64,000 nt of DNA from Aquificaceae bacterium (GTDB lineage Bacteria; Aquificota; Aquificia; Aquificales; Aquificaceae). The notes below the pieces were generated by a model that saw nothing but the letters and a program-made list of their open reading frames with translations, was not told where the DNA came from and did no database searches. Position numbers and translations under genes: made by a program. Of this stretch, positions 48,754 through 57,713 are shown in pieces (the stretch's first letter is position 1; each line of letters starts with the position of its first letter). Location: positions 124,001-188,000 of the forward strand of contig JBBFKQ010000002.1 in the NCBI GenBank assembly GCA_037481935.1, written 5' to 3'.

Positions 48754-49979
48754 AGTATCTGTGGTTTACCCAGATAAAAGCCCTGTGCCATGTCCACTCT
48801 CAGGCTCTTCACGAGCTGAAGCTCATCCTCCCTCTCTACCTGCTCCGCAAGAACACTGAATCCCAGCCTCTTCAGACCAACAACAACCCACTTAAGCATG
48901 GAACGAGCTTCTCTCAGGAAAAAGCCATCAAGCTTTACCACATCCGGTTTCGTTTTTATCAGCCTTTCCACCGAGGAATATTCAACTCCAAAGTCGTCCA
49001 CTGCAACCCCAAAACCGTAGCTTCTGACTTCCTTTACCAGCTCCACCAGGTCTTCAGTGCTGCCTGTCATCTTACCCTCAGAAAGCTCTAGCACCACTCT
49101 GGAGGGTTCAAGTCCATAGGAGATTACTTCCTTGTGAAAGTCGGAGACCTTGAGCCTACCCTTGGCTATAAAGTTGACAAAGTTGTAGGGGAAGTTTATG
49201 TACATCCTTCCTTCTAACCCAATTGCTTTGAACCTTAAAAAGGCCTTCTGAAGCACTATCTCTTCAAACAGGCTTATGAAAGATGTCTTTAAGAGGTCCT
49301 CTATGAAACACCCTGCAGGCACAACCCTCCCATCCTCCATCAGCAGCCTCATGAGCACCTCGTAACCCTCAACCTGCCCCTTCTCAAGGTTGTATATGGG
49401 CTGAAAGGCAGGTTCTAAAGACCTTTTGTTTAAAACCTGCAGAAGGGTCTGGTGGTCAAGGGACTTTCTGGGAAGCTCTTCCTGGATAAGCACAATATCA
49501 TCTCCGCCTCTGCTCTTTGCCTCTGCTACACGGGTTTCTACAAGCTCAAGCACAGCCTCTGCACTGTTTCCCTTCGGCACGAAGCTGTAAATACCAATGG
49601 TAACACTTATTCTTGACTCCAGTTCAAGACCCTCTATCCTGTTCCTTATCCTCCTTGCCACTTTCTCTGCACCCTTTGTATCAGAGTTTGGAAGTAATAT
49701 GAGAAAGGAACTGCCTTTGTATTTCCCAGCTATATCACTTTTCCTTATGCTGGAAGAAATTATTTCGGCAATTTTCAAAAGAATATGGTTACCATATCCA
49801 TAGCCACCCTTTCTGTTTATCTGTTTCATGTTGTCCACATCCAGAAGGACTACAGAAAGACTTTCTCCCCTCCTTTCATAAAGGTAGATTAATTTCTGCA
49901 CGTATTCAAGAAGGCAACCTATGTTTGACGCAAGCGTTTGCCGATAGAGTTCCAGACAGCTAAGATTTTTCCTAACCAC
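48750..49979 (-). CDS. Cytosolic EAL protein with degenerate GGDEF domain
   Basis: 409 residues, GTG start, no membrane helix. The GGDEF domain keeps VVLLDVDNMKQIN but the signature is KGSSF (88-92), so cyclase activity is not expected. The EAL domain has EVLMR (E207), INFPYNF, LELSEGK, VDDFGVEYSS, VKLDGFF, LAEQVER and QGFYLGKP, so c-di-GMP phosphodiesterase residues look complete. It may bind GTP or c-di-GMP through the degenerate domain for control. Translationally coupled to hisA by ATGA and divergent from hslV. Confidence 0.85.
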   Translation of the reverse strand: MVRKNLSCLELYRQTLASNIGCLLEYVQKLIYLYERRGESLSVVLLDVDNMKQINRKGGYGYGNHILLKIAEIISSSIRKSDIAGKYKGSSFLILLPNSDTKGAEKVARRIRNRIEGLELESRISVTIGIYSFVPKGNSAEAVLELVETRVAEAKSRGGDDIVLIQEELPRKSLDHQTLLQVLNKRSLEPAFQPIYNLEKGQVEGYEVLMRLLMEDGRVVPAGCFIEDLLKTSFISLFEEIVLQKAFLRFKAIGLEGRMYINFPYNFVNFIAKGRLKVSDFHKEVISYGLEPSRVVLELSEGKMTGSTEDLVELVKEVRSYGFGVAVDDFGVEYSSVERLIKTKPDVVKLDGFFLREARSMLKWVVVGLKRLGFSVLAEQVEREDELQLVKSLRVDMAQGFYLGKPQIL

Positions 49980-49985
49980 AGACTG

Positions 49986-49997
49986 TAAAATATTATA
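49986..49997. promoter_or_regulatory. Overlapping divergent -10 elements, EAL gene / hslV
   Basis: The plus-strand TAAAAT (49986-49991) ends 9 nt before the hslV ATG. The minus-strand TATAAT (49997-49992) ends 12 nt before the GTG of the EAL gene. The gap between the genes is 21 nt and has no Shine-Dalgarno sequence. Confidence 0.5.
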
Positions 49998-50000
49998 ACA

Positions 50001-50537
50001 ATGGTAGTAATAAAATCAACCACCATAATTGCAGTGAGGAGAAAGGGCACCACCGTAATGGGTGGCGATGGTCAGGTTACTCTTGGCTCTTCCGTGATAA
50101 AGCATTCTGCAAAGAAAATAAGAAAGCTATACAGGGACAGTGTGCTTGTTGGCTTTGCCGGTTCAGCGGCCGATGGGCTTGCCCTTATGGAAAGGCTTGA
50201 GGCAAAACTGGAAGAGTTCAGGGGTAACCTTCTCAGAGCATGCGTGGAACTTGCCAAGGACTGGAGGATGGACAGGAGCCTGAGAAGGCTTGAGGCACTT
50301 CTGCTTGTGGCGGACAGAGAGCGCATGCTACTTCTCTCTGGCAACGGTGATGTGATAGAACCCGACGAGCCAGTGCTTGCCATAGGCTCGGGAGGAGATT
50401 ACGCGAGGTCTTCAGCTCTAGCCCTCTACAGAAACACAGACATGTCTGCAGAGGAGATAGTGAGAGAATCTCTGAAAATTGCAGGTGAGATATGCATATA
50501 CACAAACCAGAGCTTTCTTATAGAGAAGCTGGAGTAG
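50001..50537 (+). CDS. hslV: ATP-dependent protease peptidase subunit HslV
   Basis: 178 residues. STTIIAVRRKGTTVMGGDGQVTLGSSVIKHSAKKIRKLY is the HslV N-terminal region. The Thr-Thr after a six-residue leader would be exposed by processing as the nucleophile. VGFAGSAADGLALMERLEAKLEE and LAIGSGGDYARSSALALYRNTDMSAEEIV follow. It forms the proteolytic chamber that works with the ATPase HslU, which is not adjacent here. Usually hslVU form an operon, so the split is notable. Confidence 0.94.
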   Translation: MVVIKSTTIIAVRRKGTTVMGGDGQVTLGSSVIKHSAKKIRKLYRDSVLVGFAGSAADGLALMERLEAKLEEFRGNLLRACVELAKDWRMDRSLRRLEALLLVADRERMLLLSGNGDVIEPDEPVLAIGSGGDYARSSALALYRNTDMSAEEIVRESLKIAGEICIYTNQSFLIEKLE

Positions 50538-50552
50538 GCTAAAATTTTTGTC

Positions 50553-51980
50553 ATGTTTAGAAAAGTTCTTGTGGCAAACAGAGGAGAGGTTGCTCTCAGG
50601 ATAATAAGGGCCTGCGAGGAGCTTGGTATAAGGACGGCGGCCATATACTCAGAGGCAGACACAAGGTCCCTCTATGTGAAAAAGGCAGATGAGGCATATC
50701 TCATTCCCGGAGACCCCGTGCGGGCTTATCTTGACTATGTGAAAATCGTAGACCTTGCCAAATCAGTAGGGGCTGATGCCATACATCCAGGTTATGGCTT
50801 TCTTGCGGAGAACGCAGACTTTGCCCGCTACTGTCAGAGCAACCGTATAACCTTTATAGGACCCTCCCCAGAGCATATTGAACTCTTCGGGGACAAGGTA
50901 AAGGCAAAGCAGGCAATGCAGAAGCTGGGCATTCCCACCATACCCGGTTCCCCAGACCCTCTCAAAAATCCAGAGGACGCCCTGCACTACGCGAGGGAAA
51001 TAGGGCTCCCCGTGATCCTAAAGTCTGCCTATGGCGGTGGTGGGAGGGGGATGAGGGTTGTCCGAAGCCTTGAGGAACTGCCAAGGCTTTTTGAGTCTGG
51101 CTACAGGGAGGCGGAGACCTTCTTTGGAAGGGGTGACCTCTTTGTGGAGAAGTATTTAGACAATCCCAAGCATATAGAGGTTCAGGTTCTCGGGGACATG
51201 TATGGCAACGTGGTTCATCTGGGTGAAAGGGACTGCTCAGTGCAGAGAAAACATCAGAAAATCATAGAGCTTACCCCGTGCCCCGTGCTTCCCACGGAGC
51301 TCAGACAGAAGATGCTCGGGCTGAGCGTAAAGGCAATGATGCAGGTGGGATACTACAGCGCAGGCACTCTTGAGTTTCTTGTGGACCTCAAAAGCAAAGA
51401 GTTTTACTTCATAGAGATGAACACGCGACTTCAGGTGGAGCACACCATTACGGAGATGGTGACAGGTATAGACATAGTGGAGACAATGATAAGGGTTGCT
51501 GCGGGTGAGCCTCTCCCCTTCACCCAGAGTGATGTGACCTTCAGAGGCTATGCCATTGAGTTCAGGATAAACGCAGAAGACCCCAGAAGGGGCTTTGCAC
51601 CAGCTCCTGGCAAAATAACCGCCTACTATTCTCCCGGCGGTCCAGGCATAAGGATGGATGCGGGTGTTTACAAGGACTACGTGATTCCGCCCTACTATGA
51701 CTCCATGATAGCCAAGATGAGCGTCTGGGCTCTAACATGGGACAGGGTGCTGGCGAGGGCAAGAAGGGCAATAGATGAGTTTATAATCAGAGGTGTCCCC
51801 ACCAACATACCCCTTCATAGAGAGATAATAAGAGACCCAGACTTTATATCGGGCAACTTTGGCATAAGGTTCCTGGAGGAAAAACTTCCCCACTACGATT
51901 TTGAGATAGAGGGTGAGGAAGACCCCGAAACCCTGGCCCTTGCCATATCTGCTGCCATAGCGGCCTACTACGGACTGTAA
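50553..51980 (+). CDS. Biotin carboxylase subunit (AccC or 2-oxoglutarate carboxylase CfiB type)
   Basis: 475 residues. MFRKVLVANRGEVALRIIRA starts the pre-ATP-grasp domain. SAYGGGGRGMRVV is the ATP-grasp glycine loop, VQRKHQKIIELTPCP and FIEMNTRLQVEHTITEMVTGIDIVE are catalytic segments, and the end carries an AISAAIAAYYG-like tail. It carboxylates biotin for an acetyl-CoA, pyruvate or 2-oxoglutarate carboxylase. The tail and isolated position are reminiscent of PycA/CfiB subunits, and Hydrogenobacter uses CfiB in the reductive TCA cycle. No biotin-carrier gene is adjacent to decide. A TAAAAT lies 7 nt before the ATG. Confidence 0.85.
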   Translation: MFRKVLVANRGEVALRIIRACEELGIRTAAIYSEADTRSLYVKKADEAYLIPGDPVRAYLDYVKIVDLAKSVGADAIHPGYGFLAENADFARYCQSNRITFIGPSPEHIELFGDKVKAKQAMQKLGIPTIPGSPDPLKNPEDALHYAREIGLPVILKSAYGGGGRGMRVVRSLEELPRLFESGYREAETFFGRGDLFVEKYLDNPKHIEVQVLGDMYGNVVHLGERDCSVQRKHQKIIELTPCPVLPTELRQKMLGLSVKAMMQVGYYSAGTLEFLVDLKSKEFYFIEMNTRLQVEHTITEMVTGIDIVETMIRVAAGEPLPFTQSDVTFRGYAIEFRINAEDPRRGFAPAPGKITAYYSPGGPGIRMDAGVYKDYVIPPYYDSMIAKMSVWALTWDRVLARARRAIDEFIIRGVPTNIPLHREIIRDPDFISGNFGIRFLEEKLPHYDFEIEGEEDPETLALAISAAIAAYYGL

Positions 51981-52711
51981 TCTACGGACACCCCACTGCT
52001 CTCAAAGCCAAGGGGGCCGACCACTTTCACCGTGTAGGTGGCCTTTGTCTTCGGCGGTTCTACCTCAAGGGCAAAGCCCATGGTCCTTTCTATCTCCTTC
52101 CCGTCCCTGTAGACTACAAACTCCCTGTAAGGGTGCGGGTAAAACCAGACAAGGTAGAGACTATTTTTGCTTGCTCTTAGCTCAAGCCCTTCAACCTCCG
52201 GGACTGGGGGTGGAGGCTTGGGCTTTACGCAGAATTCCACGGGCTGGCTCTCCACATCTCCTTTAAGTCCAGTAAGGGCGTAGCATCTTTCCCAGTAGTC
52301 CTTCTCCAGCTGTATTTCCCTCATGAAAGTTTTTGCTGTCTCAGGGTGGATAAGGCCATCTCTGAGAACATAGAGTCTATAAGCTTCAAAACCAGAAGGA
52401 AGGACCTTTACGGAGGTGTCTTCTTCCAGAAGTCTGACAGATGGCCTCTCCTCCAGAGCCTGAGGGACGCAGAACTTTCTGGAGCCTTCCCCCAGTCTCT
52501 CTACCACAAGGCAGAAGGCTTTTCCTTCCTCCCTTACCCAGTAGTCATCGTGTTTTTCGAATCCCTTTACCTTTATGTCTCCAGAAAGACTCTTCACGTA
52601 TACCTTCTGCCCTATTCTTCTTATCTCAACCTCCGGAGGTTTGAGCACTTGGGGATTTGCCTTTATGCCACAGCCTGCCAGTAAAAGAGCTAGCGGCAGG
52701 AATCTTTTCAT
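51968..52711 (-). CDS. Predicted lipoprotein with fibronectin-III-like end
   Basis: 247 residues. The signal peptide has lipobox LLLAGC (C14), so the protein is probably membrane-tethered. The middle is beta-rich (VEIRRIGQKVYVKSLSGDIKVKGF). A Pro-rich hinge (VKPKPPPPVPEVEG) leads to a C-terminal domain resembling fibronectin type III (LELRASKNSLYLVWFYPHPYREFVVYRDGKEI). No specific function was recognised. It follows the rhodanese gene with an ATGA overlap and ends antisense to the biotin carboxylase gene (13 bp). Confidence 0.72.
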   Translation of the reverse strand: MKRFLPLALLLAGCGIKANPQVLKPPEVEIRRIGQKVYVKSLSGDIKVKGFEKHDDYWVREEGKAFCLVVERLGEGSRKFCVPQALEERPSVRLLEEDTSVKVLPSGFEAYRLYVLRDGLIHPETAKTFMREIQLEKDYWERCYALTGLKGDVESQPVEFCVKPKPPPPVPEVEGLELRASKNSLYLVWFYPHPYREFVVYRDGKEIERTMGFALEVEPPKTKATYTVKVVGPLGFESSGVSVDYSP

Positions 52712-53025
52712 TTAGGCGGTCCAGACTCCTTTTCGTAGGGCCATATGAGTATGCCACCTGCCAGATTGTAGGCCTCGTAGCCCATGTGCCTCAGAAAATA
52801 GGTTGCAAAGGCACTGCGTTCACCACTTCTGCAGTAGACTATGTATGTTTTATCCTTTGGCAGGTCTTTGAAGGCGTATCTGAGCTCATCAAGGGGTATG
52901 AGCGTTGAGTTGGGAATTCTTAGCTGCACGTGTTCCTGCGGTGTTCTCACATCAAGAAGAACAACATTGTCCTTCTGAAGCATTTCCTTTGCTTCCTGCG
53001 GTCCTACCTCTGGCACCTGAAACAT
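52708..53025 (-). CDS. Single-domain rhodanese-like sulfurtransferase
   Basis: 105 residues. VVLLDVRTPQEHVQLRIPNSTLIPLDEL is the rhodanese N-terminal motif, and IVYCRSGERSAFATYFLRHMGYEAYNLAGGILIW holds the active-site loop with Cys in CRSGER and the G-G-I-x-W end. It transfers sulfane sulfur. No signal peptide, so cytosolic. It has an AGGAGG-like site at its start and is coupled to the downstream lipoprotein by ATGA. nadC precedes it on the same strand 22 nt away. Confidence 0.9.
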   Translation of the reverse strand: MFQVPEVGPQEAKEMLQKDNVVLLDVRTPQEHVQLRIPNSTLIPLDELRYAFKDLPKDKTYIVYCRSGERSAFATYFLRHMGYEAYNLAGGILIWPYEKESGPPK

Positions 53026-53047
53026 GCTTACCTCCTTAAACTGATAA

Positions 53048-53866
53048 TTATATTCTAAAGAGTCTCATGCTCAGGTCAAGCCACCTTGCTGAGTGGGTTA
53101 TGGCACCGCTTGAGATGAAATCAACTCCTTCTATTGCATAACCCCTTATGTTCTGAAGTGTTATGTTGCCCGACACTTCCACCATGACCTTCCCCTTTGT
53201 GAGCTTCACCGCCTCCCTCACCCCTTCAGTGCTGAAGTTGTCAAGAAGGACCATGTCAACGCCACACTCAAGGGCTTCTTGGAGCTCCTGAAGGCTCTCC
53301 ACCTCCACCTCAATTCTGTAAACTGGACTTATCCTCTCCTTTACCCTTTTTACCGCTTCCTTAATGCTACCAGCCACCACCTTGTGGTTGTCCTTTATGA
53401 GCACCATATCGTAGAGGGCATACCTGTGGTTTACGCCTCCACCCACTCTAACCGCATACTTTTCAAAGTATCTCAGGCCGGGGGTTGTTTTCCTTGTGTC
53501 AAGAAGCCTCACATCAGTTCCTTCAAGGGCCCTGACAAATTTTCTCGTGAGCGTGGCAATTCCGCTGAGCCTCTGAAGAAGGTTGAGAGCTACCCTTTCA
53601 CCCATCAGCAGCACATCCGCAGGACCCTCAATTAAAAGTAGCTCATCACCCTCAAAAAACTCTTCTCCATCCCTCAAACTCCCTATGAGCTTTACCTCTC
53701 CAAGAAGCCGGAATACCCTCAGGGCAAACTCTACACCGGCAAGGACTCCTCCCTCCTTAGCCCTTATAACTCCCCTCGCCCTTTCACCTCTGAACATGCC
53801 CTCTGTTGTTATATCCCCCCTTCCCAGGTCCTCTTCAATAAATCTTAACAAAAGGCTGTCTACCAT
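53048..53866 (-). CDS. nadC: Quinolinate (nicotinate-nucleotide) phosphoribosyltransferase
   Basis: 272 residues. EEDLGRGDITTEGMF, GVLAGVEFALRVF, ERVALNLLQRLSGIATLT, LDTRKTTPGLRYFEKYAVRVGGGVNHRYALYDMVLIKDNH and VDMVLLDNFSTEGVREAV are consecutive NadC motifs (RKTTPGLR binds quinolinate). It makes nicotinate mononucleotide for NadD. Divergent from glgA, with TAAAAT 8 nt before its ATG. Confidence 0.95.
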   Translation of the reverse strand: MVDSLLLRFIEEDLGRGDITTEGMFRGERARGVIRAKEGGVLAGVEFALRVFRLLGEVKLIGSLRDGEEFFEGDELLLIEGPADVLLMGERVALNLLQRLSGIATLTRKFVRALEGTDVRLLDTRKTTPGLRYFEKYAVRVGGGVNHRYALYDMVLIKDNHKVVAGSIKEAVKRVKERISPVYRIEVEVESLQELQEALECGVDMVLLDNFSTEGVREAVKLTKGKVMVEVSGNITLQNIRGYAIEGVDFISSGAITHSARWLDLSMRLFRI

Positions 53867-53870
53867 AGGC

Positions 53871-53880
53871 TATAATTTTA
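53871..53880. promoter_or_regulatory. Overlapping divergent -10 elements, nadC / glgA
   Basis: The minus-strand TAAAAT (53880-53875) ends 8 nt before the nadC ATG. The plus-strand TATAAT (53871-53876) ends 14 nt before the glgA ATG, with a GGGGAG ribosome-binding sequence between. nadC looks leaderless and glgA has a very short leader. Confidence 0.55.
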
Positions 53881-53890
53881 AAGGGGAGCT

Positions 53891-55342
53891 ATGAAAATAG
53901 TGTTCGTTGCCTCAGAAAGCGCCGCCTACATAAAGGCGGGTGGGCTTGGGGATGTGGTTCATTCTCTTGCAAAAGCCCTTATAAGACTTGGACACTCCCT
54001 TTATGTGATAATGCCCAGATACTCAAAGATAAGGGGAGACATGAGGGCTGTATCTGGCGGAAAAGTCTTCTTCGGCAACCAGTGGCAAGAATTTAAGGTC
54101 TTTGAGGATATAAAGGAACATGTGAAATATTACTTTCTGGATTCTCCTCAGTATTATCAGAGGGATTATATATACGCGACCCCTAAGGGAGAATACGAAG
54201 ACAATCCCCTCAGGTTCGGCTTTCTGTCTCTGGCCAGCCTTGAGGTGATAAAGAGCCTGCAGATTAAACCCGATGTGATTCACCTGCACGACTGGCATAC
54301 GGGGCTTCTACCCCTCTACAAAAAGATACACTATTCAGAGCTTCATCATGTTCCCACCATATTCACCATACACAACGCCCTTCATCAGGGCATATACGAC
54401 CACCACTTTATCCCACTTCTCAACCTCCCATGGGATGTTTACCATCCCTTTAACGGTATAGAGTTTTATGGAAAAATAAACTTCCTCAAGGCGGGGATAG
54501 CTTTTTGTGATGTTCTGACCACCGTGAGCCCCTCCTATGCTGAGGAGCTAAGACACCACGCCTACGGTCTTGAGGGTCTTATAAGGGAAAAAAAATACTT
54601 TTTTGGTATATTGAACGGCATAGACTACGATGTGTGGAACCCTGAATCTGACAGGCTGATAAAACACCATTACGGCGTAAAAAACTTTCCCAGGGGCAAG
54701 GCTGGCAACAAAAAACATCTGAAGGAAACCTTTGGGCTCAAGACGCCAAACGAAAGACCCCTTGTGGGAATGGTTTCAAGGCTCACAGCACAGAAGGGTC
54801 TTGACCTTGTTCAGGGAATACTCTGCGAGGCAGTCCGAGAGGGTTTTGACTTTGTTTTCCTTGGCTCGGGGGAGGAAAAGTATCAGGATATGCTCATAGA
54901 GTTCATGAAGAAACATCCGGATAGCGTCAGGGTCAGAATCGAATACAACGAGGAACTTGCCCACAAGATATTCGCCGGAGCGGACATGTTCCTCATGCCC
55001 TCTCTCTTTGAGCCCTGCGGCATATCCCAGATGATAGCCATGAGGTATGGCACAGTCCCTGTAGTGAGGTCAACGGGCGGCCTCAGAGATACGGTGATAG
55101 ACTTTGTGGACAACCCACATGAGGGCAACGGCTTTTCCTTTGAAGAATTCTCAAGTAGAGAACTCATGCATGCCCTTCTCAAGGCAAGGGTATACTACGA
55201 CATGCACATGTGCGACCACTCAAAGGAATGGCATGAAATAATAAAAAGGTGTATGAAGAAGGATTTCTCCTGGGAAAAAAGCGCCAGAGAATACGAGAGA
55301 ATATACTCCACAGCTATAATGCTCAGAAGATATGGTTCTTAG
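53891..55342 (+). CDS. glgA: Glycogen synthase (ADP-glucose type)
   Basis: 483 residues, GT5 glycosyltransferase. KIVFVASESAAYIKAGGLGDVVHSLAKAL has the KxGGLGDV ADP-glucose motif. VIHLHDWHTGLLPLY, PTIFTIHNALHQGIY and TTVSPSYAEEL follow, with the second-domain motif EPCGISQMIAMRYGTVPVVRSTGGLRDTV. It extends alpha-1,4-glucan. The other glycogen genes are not nearby. It overlaps rfaE2 by 11 nt. Confidence 0.94.
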   Translation: MKIVFVASESAAYIKAGGLGDVVHSLAKALIRLGHSLYVIMPRYSKIRGDMRAVSGGKVFFGNQWQEFKVFEDIKEHVKYYFLDSPQYYQRDYIYATPKGEYEDNPLRFGFLSLASLEVIKSLQIKPDVIHLHDWHTGLLPLYKKIHYSELHHVPTIFTIHNALHQGIYDHHFIPLLNLPWDVYHPFNGIEFYGKINFLKAGIAFCDVLTTVSPSYAEELRHHAYGLEGLIREKKYFFGILNGIDYDVWNPESDRLIKHHYGVKNFPRGKAGNKKHLKETFGLKTPNERPLVGMVSRLTAQKGLDLVQGILCEAVREGFDFVFLGSGEEKYQDMLIEFMKKHPDSVRVRIEYNEELAHKIFAGADMFLMPSLFEPCGISQMIAMRYGTVPVVRSTGGLRDTVIDFVDNPHEGNGFSFEEFSSRELMHALLKARVYYDMHMCDHSKEWHEIIKRCMKKDFSWEKSAREYERIYSTAIMLRRYGS

Positions 55343-55811
55343 TCTTGAGGAACTCATAAAACTTCTTGAACCTGTAAGAGACAGAAAAAGTATAGTTTTT
55401 ACAAATGGCTGTTTTGACCTGCTTCATGCAGGGCATGCCAATTACCTTGCAAAGGCAAAGAGCCTGGGTGATATACTTGTGGTGGGGCTAAACTCCGACT
55501 CCTCTGTAAGGAGAATCAAGGGTCCAAAAAGACCTGTAATTCCACAGCACATGAGGGCTTACCTCCTTGACAGCCTCAAATCCGTGGATTTCGTGGTCAT
55601 ATTTGAAGAAGACACGCCTCTGGAGCTCATAAAAGCCATAAGGCCCCATGTGCTTGTAAAGGGTGCAGACTGGGATATAAAGGATATAGTAGGGGCAGAC
55701 TTTGTGCTTTCCTACGGTGGGAGGGTGGAGAGGGTAGAATTTGAGTTTCACATATCCACCTCTGATATCATACGCCGGATAGTTGAGCTTTACAGAGAGG
55801 AAGAAAGATGA
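55332..55811 (+). CDS. rfaE2: D-glycero-beta-D-manno-heptose 1-phosphate adenylyltransferase
   Basis: 159 residues. VFTNGCFDLLHAGHANYLAKAKSLGDILVVGLNSDSSVRRIKGPKRPV has the FDLLHAGH nucleotidyltransferase motif and the NSDxSVrxlKG segment of HldE/RfaE domain II. It occurs alone rather than fused to the kinase, as in the split form of the family. It activates heptose for lipopolysaccharide core synthesis. The 3' end overlaps the convergent RecO-like gene by 22 bp. Confidence 0.92.
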   Translation: MVLSLEELIKLLEPVRDRKSIVFTNGCFDLLHAGHANYLAKAKSLGDILVVGLNSDSSVRRIKGPKRPVIPQHMRAYLLDSLKSVDFVVIFEEDTPLELIKAIRPHVLVKGADWDIKDIVGADFVLSYGGRVERVEFEFHISTSDIIRRIVELYREEER

Positions 55812-56368
55812 GCCTCTATGGCATCTTCAAGTCTTGAGAGAAGTTCCTGGCTCACTTTCAATCTTTCAAGTCTCTTTAAAGCTTCTTCCTCCATTAGTCT
55901 TCTTACGAGCCCCCTGAGTCTTTCTTCAAAAACCTCCTCCTTGTAAAGTCCAAGGCGCCTGAGAAAATCTAGCTTGAACTTTGAAAGGAATAAGCCATGG
56001 TTCTGTGGATTGAGAGTGATGTAGAAAAGTGCCATGTTAAAAAGTTCAGGGTCATACTGCAGAAACCATCTTTCTACAAAGAGGGCAATAGAGTTCATCC
56101 ACACAAACCTCTGATAGCTCCCAAGACATAGATAGGATATAAACTCCACTTCAATGAGGTCATCAAAGATTATCAGACTCCCAGATTGTCTGTATACGAA
56201 GCTTATTAGGTTGAAAGCTTCTAAATAGCCCAATAGCCCCCTGTCTACTTTCAGTCCACCTGGCACAAAGACCTTTACAGGTCCGCAGGTTCCGTAGGCT
56301 TTCAGCATTATGTCCTCGTCACCCGCCCTGAACCTTCTGAGAATCAGGAAACTACCCTTTGCGGACAT
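55790..56368 (-). CDS. RecO-like protein, divergent
   Basis: 192 residues. The N-terminus (ILRRFRAGDEDIMLKAYGTCGPVKVFVPGGLK) resembles the RecO OB-fold entry, and the rest is helical like the RecO C-terminal domain (LFNMALFYITLNPQNHGLFLSKFKLDFLRRLGLY). No zinc-finger cysteine cluster is present and the protein is shorter than typical RecO (about 240), so the call is tentative. RecO loads RecA with RecR. TATAAT within a perfect palindrome lies 8 nt before the ATG. Confidence 0.5.
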   Translation of the reverse strand: MSAKGSFLILRRFRAGDEDIMLKAYGTCGPVKVFVPGGLKVDRGLLGYLEAFNLISFVYRQSGSLIIFDDLIEVEFISYLCLGSYQRFVWMNSIALFVERWFLQYDPELFNMALFYITLNPQNHGLFLSKFKLDFLRRLGLYKEEVFEERLRGLVRRLMEEEALKRLERLKVSQELLSRLEDAIEAHLSSSL

Positions 56369-56370
56369 GT

Positions 56371-56384
56371 GCTATAATTATAGC
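56371..56384. promoter_or_regulatory. Perfectly palindromic divergent promoter core
   Basis: GCTATAATTATAGC is a 14-nt perfect palindrome holding TATAAT on both strands: plus 56373-56378 and minus 56382-56377. The minus copy ends 8 nt before the RecO-like ATG; the plus copy ends 23 nt before the panC ATG. Confidence 0.6.
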
Positions 56385-56401
56385 CCTCTGAATGATGAGC
56401 C

Positions 56402-57262
56402 ATGCCAACGCTTTTTAAAAAGCCAAGAGAAATAAGGAATTACCTGAAGTCTGTCAGGTGTGATAGCAGGCAGAGTATCGGCTTTGTTCCCACAATGGGC
56501 TATCTTCACGATGGACACAGAAGGCTTATAAGAGAATCAAAATTGCATAACGACATTACTGTGGTAAGCATCTATGTGAACCCACTGCAGTTTGGTGTAG
56601 GAGAGGACTACGAAAAATATCCCAGGGACATAGAGAGGGACATGAGTATATGTGAGGAAGAGGGCGTGGATGTGGTCTTTGCTCCCTCTGATGAAGACAT
56701 GTATCCAGAAAAACCCCTTGTAAGCATAGAGATAAAGGGTCTCACAGACTTGCTTGAAGGTAAGTTCAGACCTGGTCATTTCGGTGGTGTATGCACCGTT
56801 GTCCTCAAGCTCTTTAACATAATACAACCTGACAGGGCTTACTTTGGAGAAAAGGACTATCAGCAGCTTAAGATTGTGCAGAGGCTAGTCAAAGACCTGA
56901 GCCTGCCCGTGGAGATAGTTCCGGTTCCAACAGTCAGGGATGAGGATGGGCTAGCTCTGAGTTCAAGAAACTCATATCTCTCCCCTCAGGAGAGAGAATC
57001 AGCCCTTTCCCTCTACAGGTCCTTCCTTCTTGCAGAAAAACTCTTTAAAAACGGCAACAGGCAGGCAGAGCTGCTCAAGGAGGCCATAAGGGAGTTTATA
57101 CTGAGGCATCCCCATGTAAAGGGTATAGATTATGTAGAGATAACTGACCAGGACCTAAGGCCGGTGCAGGAGGCAAGCGTAGGTGATAGAATACTTCTTG
57201 CAGTGTGGGTAGGAAACACGAGGCTCATAGACAACTGGAGGATAGGCGATGCAGAAGTATGA
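56402..57262 (+). CDS. panC: Pantothenate synthetase
   Basis: 286 residues. [20 protein letters not shown] (with the PTMGxLHxGH motif), [57 protein letters not shown] and [12 protein letters not shown] identify PanC. It joins pantoate and beta-alanine. It heads the panC-ribH-nusB run; the stop overlaps ribH by 14 nt. Confidence 0.95.
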   Translation: MPTLFKKPREIRNYLKSVRCDSRQSIGFVPTMGYLHDGHRRLIRESKLHNDITVVSIYVNPLQFGVGEDYEKYPRDIERDMSICEEEGVDVVFAPSDEDMYPEKPLVSIEIKGLTDLLEGKFRPGHFGGVCTVVLKLFNIIQPDRAYFGEKDYQQLKIVQRLVKDLSLPVEIVPVPTVRDEDGLALSSRNSYLSPQERESALSLYRSFLLAEKLFKNGNRQAELLKEAIREFILRHPHVKGIDYVEITDQDLRPVQEASVGDRILLAVWVGNTRLIDNWRIGDAEV

Positions 57263-57713
57263 GGGTCTTCTGAAGGCAGAAGGTATAAGCATTGGTATAG
57301 TGGCCAGCAGGTTTAATCATCTTTTGGTGGACAGACTGATAGAGGGTGCTACAGATTGTATAATCAGGCACGGAGGCGCTGAGGAAAACATACATCTTGT
57401 AAGGGTTCCTGGCTCATGGGAGATTCCCCTTGCAGTAAAGGAGCTCATAAACAGAAAGGGGCTGGATGGAGTTGTTGCCCTGGGTGTTCTTATAAGGGGA
57501 CAGACACCACACTTTGAATACATAGCCAGTGAAGTGGCTAAGGGTCTTGCCGTGGTAAGCCTTGAGACTGGAAAACCTGTGGGCTTTGGAGTTATAACTG
57601 CGGATACCTTGGAGCAGGCAGTGGAGAGGGCAGGGACCAAGCAGGGCAACAAGGGCTGGGAGGCAGCGCTGTCTGTTATAGAGATGGTCAACCTTCTGAG
57701 AAGTTTTGAATGA
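57249..57713 (+). CDS. ribH: 6,7-dimethyl-8-ribityllumazine synthase
   Basis: 154 residues. [61 protein letters not shown] (catalytic His in TPHFEYI) and [33 protein letters not shown] are full-length lumazine-synthase motifs. It makes the riboflavin precursor and usually forms capsid-like 60-mers. The ribH-nusB pairing is common in bacteria. It overlaps nusB by ATGA. Confidence 0.96.
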   Translation: MQKYEGLLKAEGISIGIVASRFNHLLVDRLIEGATDCIIRHGGAEENIHLVRVPGSWEIPLAVKELINRKGLDGVVALGVLIRGQTPHFEYIASEVAKGLAVVSLETGKPVGFGVITADTLEQAVERAGTKQGNKGWEAALSVIEMVNLLRSFE

